Source: Candidatus Competibacteraceae bacterium (GTDB lineage: Bacteria; Pseudomonadota; Gammaproteobacteria; Competibacterales; Competibacteraceae). From it: 9,041 bases of DNA. The notes under the pieces were generated by a model, which worked only from the letters and a program-made list of their open reading frames with translations, was not told the origin of the DNA and searched no databases. Where the stretch lies: assembly GCA_003527885.1 (NCBI GenBank), contig DPWB01000129.1:4415-13455 (forward strand), written 5' to 3'. Below, one piece after another: positions 1 to 9,041 of this stretch (position 1 is the first letter of the stretch; every line of letters begins with the position of its first letter). The position numbers and the translations under genes are program-made.

Positions 1-401
1 CCGGTTTCGGCGTTCAAATCGACTTCGGCCTGCTTGCCACGCACGGCTTGCCGGTTATCGCCGTAGGTGAACGGGCTTTCGATTCGCGCCCGACCGGTCG
101 CGCGGTCCAGGGTCATACGCTCGGCCCGCAAGCGCTGCGCCCCCCGGCTGAGCTTGACATCGCCCTCCAGCAAGGATTGCGTGGGCGACGACTCGACCCG
201 ACCGGCCTCGATTTGGATAGGCGACTCAATCGCGGGCGGCGCTTTCGGGTCGAGCGGAACGATTTCCTGCATTAGCTCGTCGGCTTCGCACTGAATCCAG
301 TCGCTGGAAGAGGGTGGCGGGGGTTTGGCCTGGGTATCGCAAACCGGCCAAAACGCCAACGCCGTGCACGTCGCTAAAATGGGTAAACGTAAAGGGATCA
401 C
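1..401 (-). CDS. lptD: LPS-assembly protein LptD, N-terminal part (cut by window start)
   Basis: LptD is the outer-membrane beta-barrel that, with the lipoprotein LptE, inserts lipopolysaccharide into the outer leaflet. About 133 codons are visible. From the GTG at 401-399 the protein begins with a short basic start (MIPLRLPI), a hydrophobic stretch and a plausible signal-peptidase site after DTQA (residue 25). A proline-rich spacer follows, then Cys38 in DWIQCEADE. This matches the N-terminal cysteine of E. coli LptD that takes part in the interdomain disulfides. After that comes the periplasmic OstA/LptA-like jellyroll: LLEGDVKLSRGAQRLRAERM, then RARIESPFTYGDNRQAVRGK. The barrel lies outside the window. 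The start is uncertain: no clear Shine-Dalgarno is seen, and in-frame GTG codons also occur at 431-429 and 497-495, the first made by a 30-bp tandem duplication. Divergence from amgK-murU is the same as in Pseudomonas. Identity is well supported; the exact start is not. Confidence 0.85.
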   Translation of the reverse strand, partial: MIPLRLPILATCTALAFWPVCDTQAKPPPPSSSDWIQCEADELMQEIVPLDPKAPPAIESPIQIEAGRVESSPTQSLLEGDVKLSRGAQRLRAERMTLDRATGRARIESPFTYGDNRQAVRGKQAEVDLNAET

Positions 402-450
402 GGAACACGGTTTAACACGTAAAGGGATCACGGAACACGGTTTAACACGT
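387..450. repeat. Exact 30-bp tandem duplication, two copies
   Basis: Positions 391-420 and 421-450 are identical, and the match extends 4 bases to the left (387-390 equals 417-420). The unit begins aaagggatca and ends tttaacacgt. It covers the possible lptD start codons on the minus strand. Because 30 is a multiple of three, the lptD frame stays open through both copies, and each copy contains a GTG codon in that frame (401-399 and 431-429). This looks like a recent slippage or recombination duplication. It could instead be a local assembly artefact. Confidence 0.95.
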
Positions 451-479
451 TGCTGAAAGCTCTTAACATCGCATAGATT
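450..479 (+). promoter_or_regulatory. Possible sigma-70 promoter for amgK-murU operon
   Basis: A TTGCTG hexamer at 450-455 and a TAGATT hexamer at 474-479 are separated by 18 bp and lie about 40 bp before the preferred amgK start. The match is weak (about four of six in each box). It is proposed only because a promoter must lie in the 117-bp divergent gap. The -35 box touches the end of the tandem duplication, so duplicated sequence would sit immediately upstream. Confidence 0.2.
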
Positions 480-518
480 GATGCCTGCTGCAATCACACC
501 CGGATGGAGCTCGCTTGC

Positions 519-4284
<3,766 letters not shown>

Positions 4285-4293
4285 AGGGCTCGG

Positions 4294-4325
4294 CAGCTAC
4301 TGGCGGTTCACCCGACCCGCCGCTG
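4294..4325. terminator. Possible bidirectional hairpin between convergent operons
   Basis: In the 47-bp gap between the stop of the DUF4139 gene and the stop of phoU, CAGC (4294-4297) pairs with GCTG (4322-4325) and GGCGG (4302-4306) pairs with CCGCC (4317-4321), with a 4-base bulge on the left arm. It is well placed to separate convergent transcripts. However, there is no T tract on either side, so it does not meet the usual intrinsic-terminator pattern. Confidence 0.25.
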
Positions 4326-4331
4326 CTGCGC

Positions 4332-5018
4332 TCATCCAATATTGTGCCGAATGTCCTGCCCTTCGATGATATAGATCACGTACTCGGCAAGGTTTTGCGC
4401 CCGCTCGGCGACCCGCTTCAGGGCCTTCAGCGCGATCGTCGCATCGATGAGGGTCGCCACCGCCAGCTCGCCGTCCGGGGTACGGGTGCTCAACGCGTGC
4501 AAGATCGCCTGGAACACATCGTCTGCTTTGTCCGCGCGAACCAGCGTCCAAGATTGCTCGATATCCATTCGGGCCAAGCAATCGAGCGCCAGATTGATGC
4601 GCTGGCTCGCTATTGCGGCCAATTGATCCACTTCTGCGGGAAGGCCGCCGGGCAGCCGAACGCCGCGCCCGTGAATGCTCAGCGTTCTTTCGGCGATGGT
4701 TTTAGCCTCGTCGCCGATTCGCTCCAGGTCGTTGACCGCCTTGTTCAACGACATCACCAGGCGCAGGTCGGTGCTCATCGGTTGCCGGCGGCTGAGCAAG
4801 CGCACGCAGCTTCGATCGATTTCCATGTCCCAGCGATTCACCGCGTGATCGCCGGCGATCACTTCTCGCGCCGCATCGGCGTCGACCGTTCGAAAAACCT
4901 CACAGGCGCGGCTAACCTGCCGTTCCACCGTCTGGCCCATCTCCAACACCAGATTGACGATTTGCTGGATTTCCGCATCGAAGCGTTTGACGGTATGTTG
5001 GCTGTTGGCGAACGCCAT
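4332..5018 (-). CDS. phoU: PhoU-family phosphate regulator
   Basis: PhoU couples the Pst phosphate transporter to the PhoR/PhoB two-component system and restrains phosphate uptake. The 228-residue protein shows the two three-helix repeats of the family. The first repeat ends with RRQPMSTDLRLVMSLNKAVNDLERIGDEA (residues 78-105), an intact metal-binding LERIGD motif with Glu99 and Asp103. The second has RADKADDVFQAI (161-172) and LKRVAERAQNLAEYVIYIIEGQDIRH (200-225). There the expected LERIGD is changed to LKRVAE, with Lys201 and Glu205. The C-terminus stops soon after QDIRH and is shorter than in E. coli PhoU. AAGAGGA about 10 bases before the ATG is an adequate ribosome site. Unlike the usual pst operon, it is the last gene of a glyQ-glyS-gmhB-plsC run, 25 bp after plsC, with no pst or pho gene in view. 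The family call is firm; the link to Pst control here is inferred. Confidence 0.9.
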   Translation of the reverse strand: MAFANSQHTVKRFDAEIQQIVNLVLEMGQTVERQVSRACEVFRTVDADAAREVIAGDHAVNRWDMEIDRSCVRLLSRRQPMSTDLRLVMSLNKAVNDLERIGDEAKTIAERTLSIHGRGVRLPGGLPAEVDQLAAIASQRINLALDCLARMDIEQSWTLVRADKADDVFQAILHALSTRTPDGELAVATLIDATIALKALKRVAERAQNLAEYVIYIIEGQDIRHNIG

Positions 5019-5043
5019 GGGACGAAATTCCTCTTGTTATGAT

Positions 5044-5850
5044 TTATCCGCTGGTGCTTGATGGCGCGGCGACCGGCACGGTGCTGATTTGCGTCATGGT
5101 GCCTTCAATCCAGTCTTCCACCTTTTGATTCAGCTCCTGCGCCGAATAGCCGGCACTCTCAATCAAAGGACCGAAGACTACCTGAACCGTTCCGGGATAT
5201 TTGAGAAATCCCCGTCGGGGCCAAAATTCGCCGGCGTTGAGCGCCACCGGCAGGACCGGATATTGACCGTGAGTGGCGAGCACCGCGCCTCCCACCCCGT
5301 AACGCTTACGGGCGCCGGGCGAGGTGCGCGTCCCTTCGGGGAAAATCAGAACCCACTGCCCTTGCCGCAGATGCTTCACGCCCTGCCGGATGACCTGCTT
5401 GACCGCCGAGGTGCCCGCCTCACGGTTAATCGCAATCGGGCGCAGCAACGCCAGCGCCCAACCGAAAAACGGCAACCACAGCAGCTCGCGCTTCAAAACC
5501 CAGGCGAGGGGAGGCAGGTACTGATGAAAAAAAATCGTCTCCCACGTCGACTGATGCTTGGCCATCACGACGACCGGGCGGTCGGGGATATGTTCGGTGC
5601 CGCTCAGCCGATAAGCGATCCCACACGTCACGCGCAGCCACCAAATATTGAAGCGCGCCCAAAGCTGGGATATCCGATAGCGATAGAGGAAGGGAAGAAA
5701 AAAGCTCAATACGATGGCAAGGCCGACGATCCCGACCGAGATCAACATGCCCGCTGAAAATAGCAACGATCGCAAGAATAAGTTCACAACGGCGAAGGAA
5801 AAACGATGGGCTCGGACAGACATAACGGTTCGGCTCGGACCCTCAGCCAC
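5044..5850 (-). CDS. plsC: 1-acyl-sn-glycerol-3-phosphate acyltransferase (PlsC family)
   Basis: PlsC-type enzymes acylate lysophosphatidic acid to phosphatidic acid at the inner membrane, using acyl-ACP or acyl-CoA. Numbering from GTG 5850: a hydrophobic membrane segment covers about residues 19-55. The catalytic motif is KHQSTWE, His99 with Glu104, an HX4E form of the common HX4D. The second block is RPIAINR (137-143), the substrate-phosphate block is FPEGTRT (170-176), and VLPVALNAGEFW follows. The length of 268 residues is normal. GTG 5850 overlaps the gmhB stop by 8 bases (GTGGCTGA), the same style of overlap as glyQ/glyS. ATG at 5823-5821 (MSVRAHRF) is an alternative start, nine codons in. 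Neither has a clear Shine-Dalgarno. Pseudomonas aeruginosa has a plsC-like gene beside gmhB in the same order. Confidence 0.88.
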   Translation of the reverse strand: MAEGPSRTVMSVRAHRFSFAVVNLFLRSLLFSAGMLISVGIVGLAIVLSFFLPFLYRYRISQLWARFNIWWLRVTCGIAYRLSGTEHIPDRPVVVMAKHQSTWETIFFHQYLPPLAWVLKRELLWLPFFGWALALLRPIAINREAGTSAVKQVIRQGVKHLRQGQWVLIFPEGTRTSPGARKRYGVGGAVLATHGQYPVLPVALNAGEFWPRRGFLKYPGTVQVVFGPLIESAGYSAQELNQKVEDWIEGTMTQISTVPVAAPSSTSG

Positions 5851-6385
5851 TACGGGCGATCAAGAAATCGGCCACGGCGGCCAGATCATCGAACACCTCT
5901 ACATTGGCGCAAATCCCCAAATCCTGTTCGAGCGTTTTCGCGCCTTTACCGGTCCGCACCAGCAAGGGCCAGGCGTTGGCCGCGCGAGCCGCCCGAATAT
6001 CCCGCGCGCTATCGCCCACCACCGGCACCCCCGTCAAAGCGCATTTCAAGCGCCGGCCGATTTCCAAAAACATACCCGGATTGGGCTTGCGAAAGGGGTT
6101 GGCTTCATCCACATCCGGGCAGAAAAAAACCGCATCGATCAAGCCGCCCATCTCTTGCGCCATCCGATGCATTTTTCGGTGGATCAGGTTGAGCGTGTGC
6201 AGGTCGAACAACCCTCGGGCAAGCCCCGACTGATTGGTGGCCACCACGACCCGGTAACCGGCATGGCTGAGGCGGGCGATGGCTTCGAGACTGCCAGGGA
6301 GCGGTATCCACTCCTCGGGGGATTTGATAAAAGCGTCCGACTCTTCGTTGACGACGCCATCACGGTCCAAGATGATCAATTTCAT
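5843..6385 (-). CDS. gmhB: D-glycero-beta-D-manno-heptose 1,7-bisphosphate 7-phosphatase (HAD family)
   Basis: GmhB removes the 7-phosphate from heptose 1,7-bisphosphate on the way to ADP-heptose for the LPS inner core. The 180-residue HAD phosphatase keeps all four catalytic motifs: LDRDGVVN with nucleophile Asp7 and acid/base Asp9, ATNQSG (49-54), RKPNPGM with Lys100, and VGDSARDI with Asp125. The segment before Lys100 is FFCPDVDEANPFRKP. Typical GmhB proteins have a CPH...CxCRKP zinc-ligand set; here only Cys89 remains. The gene lies between glyS and plsC as in Pseudomonas, which supports GmhB over the related histidinol-phosphatases of this HAD subfamily. The ATG has a weak ribosome site, and the 134-bp upstream gap holds two parS sites. 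A related HAD phosphatase with another sugar substrate remains possible because of the altered loop. Confidence 0.85.
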   Translation of the reverse strand: MKLIILDRDGVVNEESDAFIKSPEEWIPLPGSLEAIARLSHAGYRVVVATNQSGLARGLFDLHTLNLIHRKMHRMAQEMGGLIDAVFFCPDVDEANPFRKPNPGMFLEIGRRLKCALTGVPVVGDSARDIRAARAANAWPLLVRTGKGAKTLEQDLGICANVEVFDDLAAVADFLIARSG

Positions 6386-6386
6386 T

Positions 6387-6404
6387 CTGATTATCGAGTA
6401 TCAG
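6387..6404. repeat. Imperfect palindrome immediately upstream of gmhB
   Basis: CTGATTATCGAGTATCAG is an 18-bp dyad with 7 of 9 base pairs matched. It ends one base before the gmhB start codon on the minus strand, so it covers the ribosome-binding region. GTATCAG also recurs at 6410-6416, and GCATCAG at 6417-6423. It could be an operator or a weak start-site hairpin. Nothing in the sequence decides between these or rules out chance. Confidence 0.3.
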
Positions 6405-6435
6405 CGCCGGTATCAGGCATCAGCATACGGGCGTT

Positions 6436-6451
6436 TGTTTCACGTGAAACA
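6436..6451. other. parS: parS centromere site (ParB binding), copy 1
   Basis: TGTTTCACGTGAAACA is a perfect match to the 16-bp bacterial parS consensus. ParB (Spo0J) dimers load here, spread and act with ParA and SMC/condensin in chromosome segregation. The site is fully intergenic, in the glyS-gmhB gap. Flanking bases do not extend the palindrome. The T run just to its right (6454-6461) is not a terminator for either gene, because both are transcribed on the other strand. Confidence 0.95.
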
Positions 6452-6489
6452 GCATTTTTTTGAACATCCGGCAGCGCATTCCCAAGCGA

Positions 6490-6505
6490 TGTTTCACGTG
6501 AAACA
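6490..6505. other. parS: parS centromere site (ParB binding), copy 2
   Basis: This is a second perfect TGTTTCACGTGAAACA, centre-to-centre 54 bp from copy 1, roughly five helical turns. Four more flanking bases on each side (GCGA/TCGC) are also self-complementary, giving a 24-bp perfect palindrome at 6486-6509. CCAA/TTGG at 6482-6485 and 6512-6515 could extend it past a 2-base bulge. It sits 14 bases beyond the glyS stop codon, so the same bases would form a strong hairpin in the glyS mRNA tail. Confidence 0.95.
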
Positions 6506-6519
6506 TCGCCCTTGGCCCA

Positions 6520-8595
6520 TCATTCCTGGAGCCGCGAAAAATCCGCCACCCGCAGAAACAAGCTGCTGAGCTCGTTCAACAAAGCCAAGCGATTGTCGCG
6601 CAAAGCAGGGTCCTCGGCCATGACCATCACCCTATCGAAGAAGGCATCCACGGGTTCGCGCAAAGCGGCCAGTCGGCGGAGCGCTTCCGCATAGAGACCG
6701 CTTTCCATCAGCGGCGTCACCTCGGAGGCCAATTCCGCCAGCCGGCCGGCCAGCGCCTGTTCGGGCTCCTCGACCAGCCGCTCGGGTTGAACCGCAAACG
6801 GCAACACGGTTTCAACTTTTTTGAGGATGTTGCGGATCCGTTTGTTGGCGGCGGTCAGGCTGGCCGCCTCCGGCAGCGCCCGGAAGGCATCGACGGCGCG
6901 CACGCGGCGGCCGAAATCCAACGGCCGGCTCGGCTGGCATTCCAGCACCGCTTCGACGGTATCGGCCCGCACTCCCTGATCCAGATAATAGCCGCGCAAC
7001 CGCTCTAATATGAATTCAAAAACGGTCTTGACCACTTGCTCGGCCCGAACGGCAGGTTCGAAACCGGCGGCGGCGCGCTCCAGCGTGGCCGCCAGATCGA
7101 GATTCAATTCTCCCTCGATCAGAACCCGTAAGACCCCCAACGCGGCCCGTCGCAACGCGAAGGGATCTTTGGCGCCCGAAGGCGGCTGGCCGATGGCGAA
7201 AATCCCCAGCAAGGTATCGATCCGGTCAGCCAGCGCCAGGGCGCGGCCGGTGGCGGAAACGGGCAAGCGGTCGCCGGCGAAGCGCGGTAAGTACTGTTCT
7301 TCCTGAGCTTGCGCGACTTCGGGCGGCTCGCCATCGTGCAGGGCGTAATAGCGGCCCATGATCCCTTGCAGCTCTGGAAACTCCTGCACCATCTGGGTCA
7401 GTAGATCGCACTTGGCCAATCGCGCCGCCCGTTCCGCCCAGTCCGGGTTACCGCGACCGTGTTCGGCGATAAAGCGCGCCAGTGCGGCCACCCGTCGGCT
7501 CTTATCGGCCACGGTCCCCAGCTTCTGCTGGAAAATGACCTGTTCGAGGGCGGCCTGTCGCGCCGCTAGCGGTTGTTTGCGATCCTGATTCCAGAAAAAT
7601 TCGGCGTCGCTGAAGCGTGGCCGGATGACCCGTTCGTTACCGGCGCGCACTTGAGCGGGATCGCGGCTTTCCAGGTTGGTCATGGTGATGAAGTGCGGCA
7701 GCAGCTTGCCATCCGCGTCCACCACCGGGAAATAGCGCTGATTATCCTGCATGGTACTGATCAGCGCTTCGGAAGGCACGTCGAGAAAGCGTCGCTCGAA
7801 GTTGCCGGCCAGCGCCACCGGCCACTCGACCAAGGCCGTCACTTCATCGAGCAATTCCGGTTTAATGACCGCCGTTCCATTCAACTGTGAAGCGACCGCC
7901 TCAGCTTGGGCGCGCACTTTATCGCGCCGCTCGGCGAAATCGGCGATCACCTTACCCTCAAAAGCGAGTTGCCGGGCGTACTCGCTTGGGGCGGTCAGCG
8001 GGATCGGCTCTGGACGGTGGAAGCGATGGCCGCGCGTCTCCCGACCGGTTTTGACACCCATGATGCTGGCGGGGATGATGTCATCGCCAAACAGCAAGAC
8101 CACCCAATGCACCGGCCGGACAAACTCCTCGTCGCGATCGCCCCAGCGCATCCGCTTCGGGATCGGCAACCCGGCGAGCGCGGTTTCGACGATGCCGGGA
8201 ATCAAGTCGGCGGTCGCCGCGCCCGCTTCGGTACTGACGTGGATCAACCAGCTTCCCTTATCGGTTTCCAGCCGCTGTAACTCGGCGACGCTCACCCCGC
8301 AGGAGCGAGCAAAGCCTTCCGCCGCCTTAGTGGGCTTGCCGTCGGGGCCGAAGGCGGCGCTCAAGGCCGGCCCACGCCGTTCCGACTGGCGGTCGGGTTG
8401 CTGGGCCGGCAGACGGTGGATCAAGACCGCCAGACGGCGTGGAGTGGCGAAACGTCGGATAGCGTCGTTCGGCAACCCCGCCTTGGCCAGACCCTCGCCG
8501 ATGCCTTTTTCAAACGCCAGCGCCAGATCGAACAACGCTTTTGGCGGCAGTTCCTCGGTGCCGATTTCAATGAGCAGATCGCGGCGTTCAGACAC
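6520..8595 (-). CDS. glyS: Glycine--tRNA ligase beta subunit
   Basis: GlyS is the large subunit of the heterotetrameric bacterial glycyl-tRNA synthetase. It supplies tRNA recognition and partners with GlyQ, which holds the aminoacylation site. The 691-residue length is close to E. coli GlyS. The N-terminus [20 protein letters not shown] and internal segments such as [33 protein letters not shown] and [31 protein letters not shown] are typical of the family. The last roughly 110 residues correspond to the DALR-type anticodon-binding region. The chosen GTG at 8595-8593 has a strong ribosome site (AGGAGG, 6 bases upstream) and overlaps the glyQ stop by 8 bases (GTGTCTGA). An open frame continues 23 codons further up to 8664, but that stretch is read within glyQ and has no family similarity. 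No damage is seen. Confidence 0.96.
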   Translation of the reverse strand: MSERRDLLIEIGTEELPPKALFDLALAFEKGIGEGLAKAGLPNDAIRRFATPRRLAVLIHRLPAQQPDRQSERRGPALSAAFGPDGKPTKAAEGFARSCGVSVAELQRLETDKGSWLIHVSTEAGAATADLIPGIVETALAGLPIPKRMRWGDRDEEFVRPVHWVVLLFGDDIIPASIMGVKTGRETRGHRFHRPEPIPLTAPSEYARQLAFEGKVIADFAERRDKVRAQAEAVASQLNGTAVIKPELLDEVTALVEWPVALAGNFERRFLDVPSEALISTMQDNQRYFPVVDADGKLLPHFITMTNLESRDPAQVRAGNERVIRPRFSDAEFFWNQDRKQPLAARQAALEQVIFQQKLGTVADKSRRVAALARFIAEHGRGNPDWAERAARLAKCDLLTQMVQEFPELQGIMGRYYALHDGEPPEVAQAQEEQYLPRFAGDRLPVSATGRALALADRIDTLLGIFAIGQPPSGAKDPFALRRAALGVLRVLIEGELNLDLAATLERAAAGFEPAVRAEQVVKTVFEFILERLRGYYLDQGVRADTVEAVLECQPSRPLDFGRRVRAVDAFRALPEAASLTAANKRIRNILKKVETVLPFAVQPERLVEEPEQALAGRLAELASEVTPLMESGLYAEALRRLAALREPVDAFFDRVMVMAEDPALRDNRLALLNELSSLFLRVADFSRLQE

Positions 8596-9041
8596 GGGCA
8601 GCCTCCTGGCTTTGGGCGGCGACTTGGCGGGCGCGCATCGGAAAACCGAGGGCGGCGCGGGCATCGTAATAGGCTTGTGCTACCGCCCGCGCCAGGGTAC
8701 GGACCCGCAGGATATAGCGCTGGCGTTCGGTGACGGAAATCGCCTTGCGGGCATCCAGCAAGTTAAAGGTGTGGGAGGCTTTCAAGGTCATTTCATAAGC
8801 CGGCAAGGGCAAGCCAAGCGCGATCAACCGCGCGCTCTCGGTTTCGCAGGTGTCGAACCAGCCAAACAGCGCGGCGGTATCGGCCCGCTCGAAATTGTAG
8901 GTGGACATTTCCACCTCGTTTTGGTGGAACACGTCGCCATAAGTCACCCGCCCCAACGGCCCGTCGGTCCAGAGCAGATCGAACACGCTTTCCACGCCTT
9001 GCAGGTACATGGCGATCCGTTCCAGGCCGTAGGTGATCTCG
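8588..9041 (-). CDS. glyQ: Glycine--tRNA ligase alpha subunit, C-terminal half (cut by window end)
   Basis: GlyQ is the class II catalytic subunit that activates glycine and charges tRNA-Gly together with GlyS. About 150 residues are visible, roughly the last half of a protein of about 300 residues. The visible part starts [22 protein letters not shown], continues with [17 protein letters not shown] and ends with [46 protein letters not shown], nearly colinear with E. coli GlyQ. The tail after GFPM ([15 protein letters not shown]) is unlike E. coli and carries the glyS ribosome site in its coding sequence. The start and the N-terminal active-site half lie beyond the window. The order glyQ-glyS with overlapping stop and start implies translational coupling and equal subunit supply. 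Confidence 0.96.
   Translation of the reverse strand, partial: EITYGLERIAMYLQGVESVFDLLWTDGPLGRVTYGDVFHQNEVEMSTYNFERADTAALFGWFDTCETESARLIALGLPLPAYEMTLKASHTFNLLDARKAISVTERQRYILRVRTLARAVAQAYYDARAALGFPMRARQVAAQSQEAARV

Noticed and set aside
226..408. A 60-residue minus-strand open frame over the start of lptD
   Set aside because: It is frame-shifted relative to the LptD reading, which shows the signal peptide and the OstA-like domain and continues to the window edge.
402..449. GGAACA words (402 and 432) as possible sigma-E type -35 elements, considered because lptD is sigma-E controlled in E. coli
   Set aside because: They read toward amgK, not lptD, and no fitting -10 element occurs at the required spacing.
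4344..5042. A 232-residue open frame on the plus strand covering all of phoU
   Set aside because: It is antisense to a clearly conserved gene. The translation is Arg/His/Gln-rich with no family resemblance, which is what high GC coding DNA gives on the opposite strand.
6436..6461. A hairpin followed by a T run (parS copy 1 and the T tract), resembling an intrinsic terminator on the plus strand
   Set aside because: No plus-strand gene lies upstream. Both flanking genes are on the minus strand, where the tract reads as A, and the hairpin is explained by parS.
5714..6463. A 249-residue plus-strand open frame running over plsC, gmhB and the first parS site
   Set aside because: It crosses two well-supported minus-strand genes, shows no recognisable domain and has no ribosome site, so it is a shadow frame.
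8596..8664. An N-terminal extension of GlyS to an upstream start at 8664
   Set aside because: The stretch encodes the glyQ tail in another frame and has no GlyS similarity, whereas the GTG at 8595 has a strong AGGAGG ribosome site and gives the normal N-terminus.

Overview
The window is chromosomal, GC-rich gammaproteobacterial DNA. It carries eight protein genes, six complete and two cut by the window edges, with almost no non-coding space. The evidence for a gammaproteobacterium is the envelope gene content (LptD, GmhB, AmgK/MurU), the neighbour pairs lptD<>amgK-murU and glyQ-glyS-gmhB-plsC that I know from Pseudomonas-type genomes, and close protein resemblance to Pseudomonas and E. coli families. 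I cannot fix the genus from the sequence. There is no sign of phage, IS element, CRISPR or plasmid genes.

Layout, left to right. Positions 1-401 (minus) are the N-terminal end of lptD, the outer-membrane LPS translocon. Diverging from it on the plus strand is a tightly coupled three-gene unit: amgK (519-1517), murU (1514-2203) and a secreted DUF4139-family protein (2200-4284), joined by GTGA and ATGA stop/start overlaps. AmgK and MurU form the anomeric-kinase/uridylyltransferase shortcut that returns recovered N-acetylmuramic acid to UDP-MurNAc. The third protein is uncharacterised. A 47-bp gap then separates this unit from a convergent minus-strand run, which in transcription order is glyQ (partial) - glyS - gmhB - plsC - phoU. 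That run covers both glycyl-tRNA synthetase subunits, the heptose bisphosphate phosphatase for LPS core, a lysophosphatidic acid acyltransferase and a PhoU-type phosphate regulator.

The most striking non-coding feature is in the 134-bp glyS-gmhB gap: two perfect 16-bp copies of the ParB centromere site parS (TGTTTCACGTGAAACA), centres 54 bp apart. The second is the core of a 24-bp perfect palindrome. By established knowledge such sites cluster near the chromosome origin, so this segment is probably part of the origin-proximal segregation domain. In Pseudomonas aeruginosa the same glyQ/glyS/gmhB/plsC block also lies close to the origin.

Other points to check: a 30-bp exact tandem duplication across the possible GTG start codons of lptD; a GmhB that has lost the usual Cys/His zinc-ligand cluster; a PhoU whose second metal motif is altered; and the secreted DUF4139 protein coupled to murein recycling, which is the best candidate here for an undescribed function.
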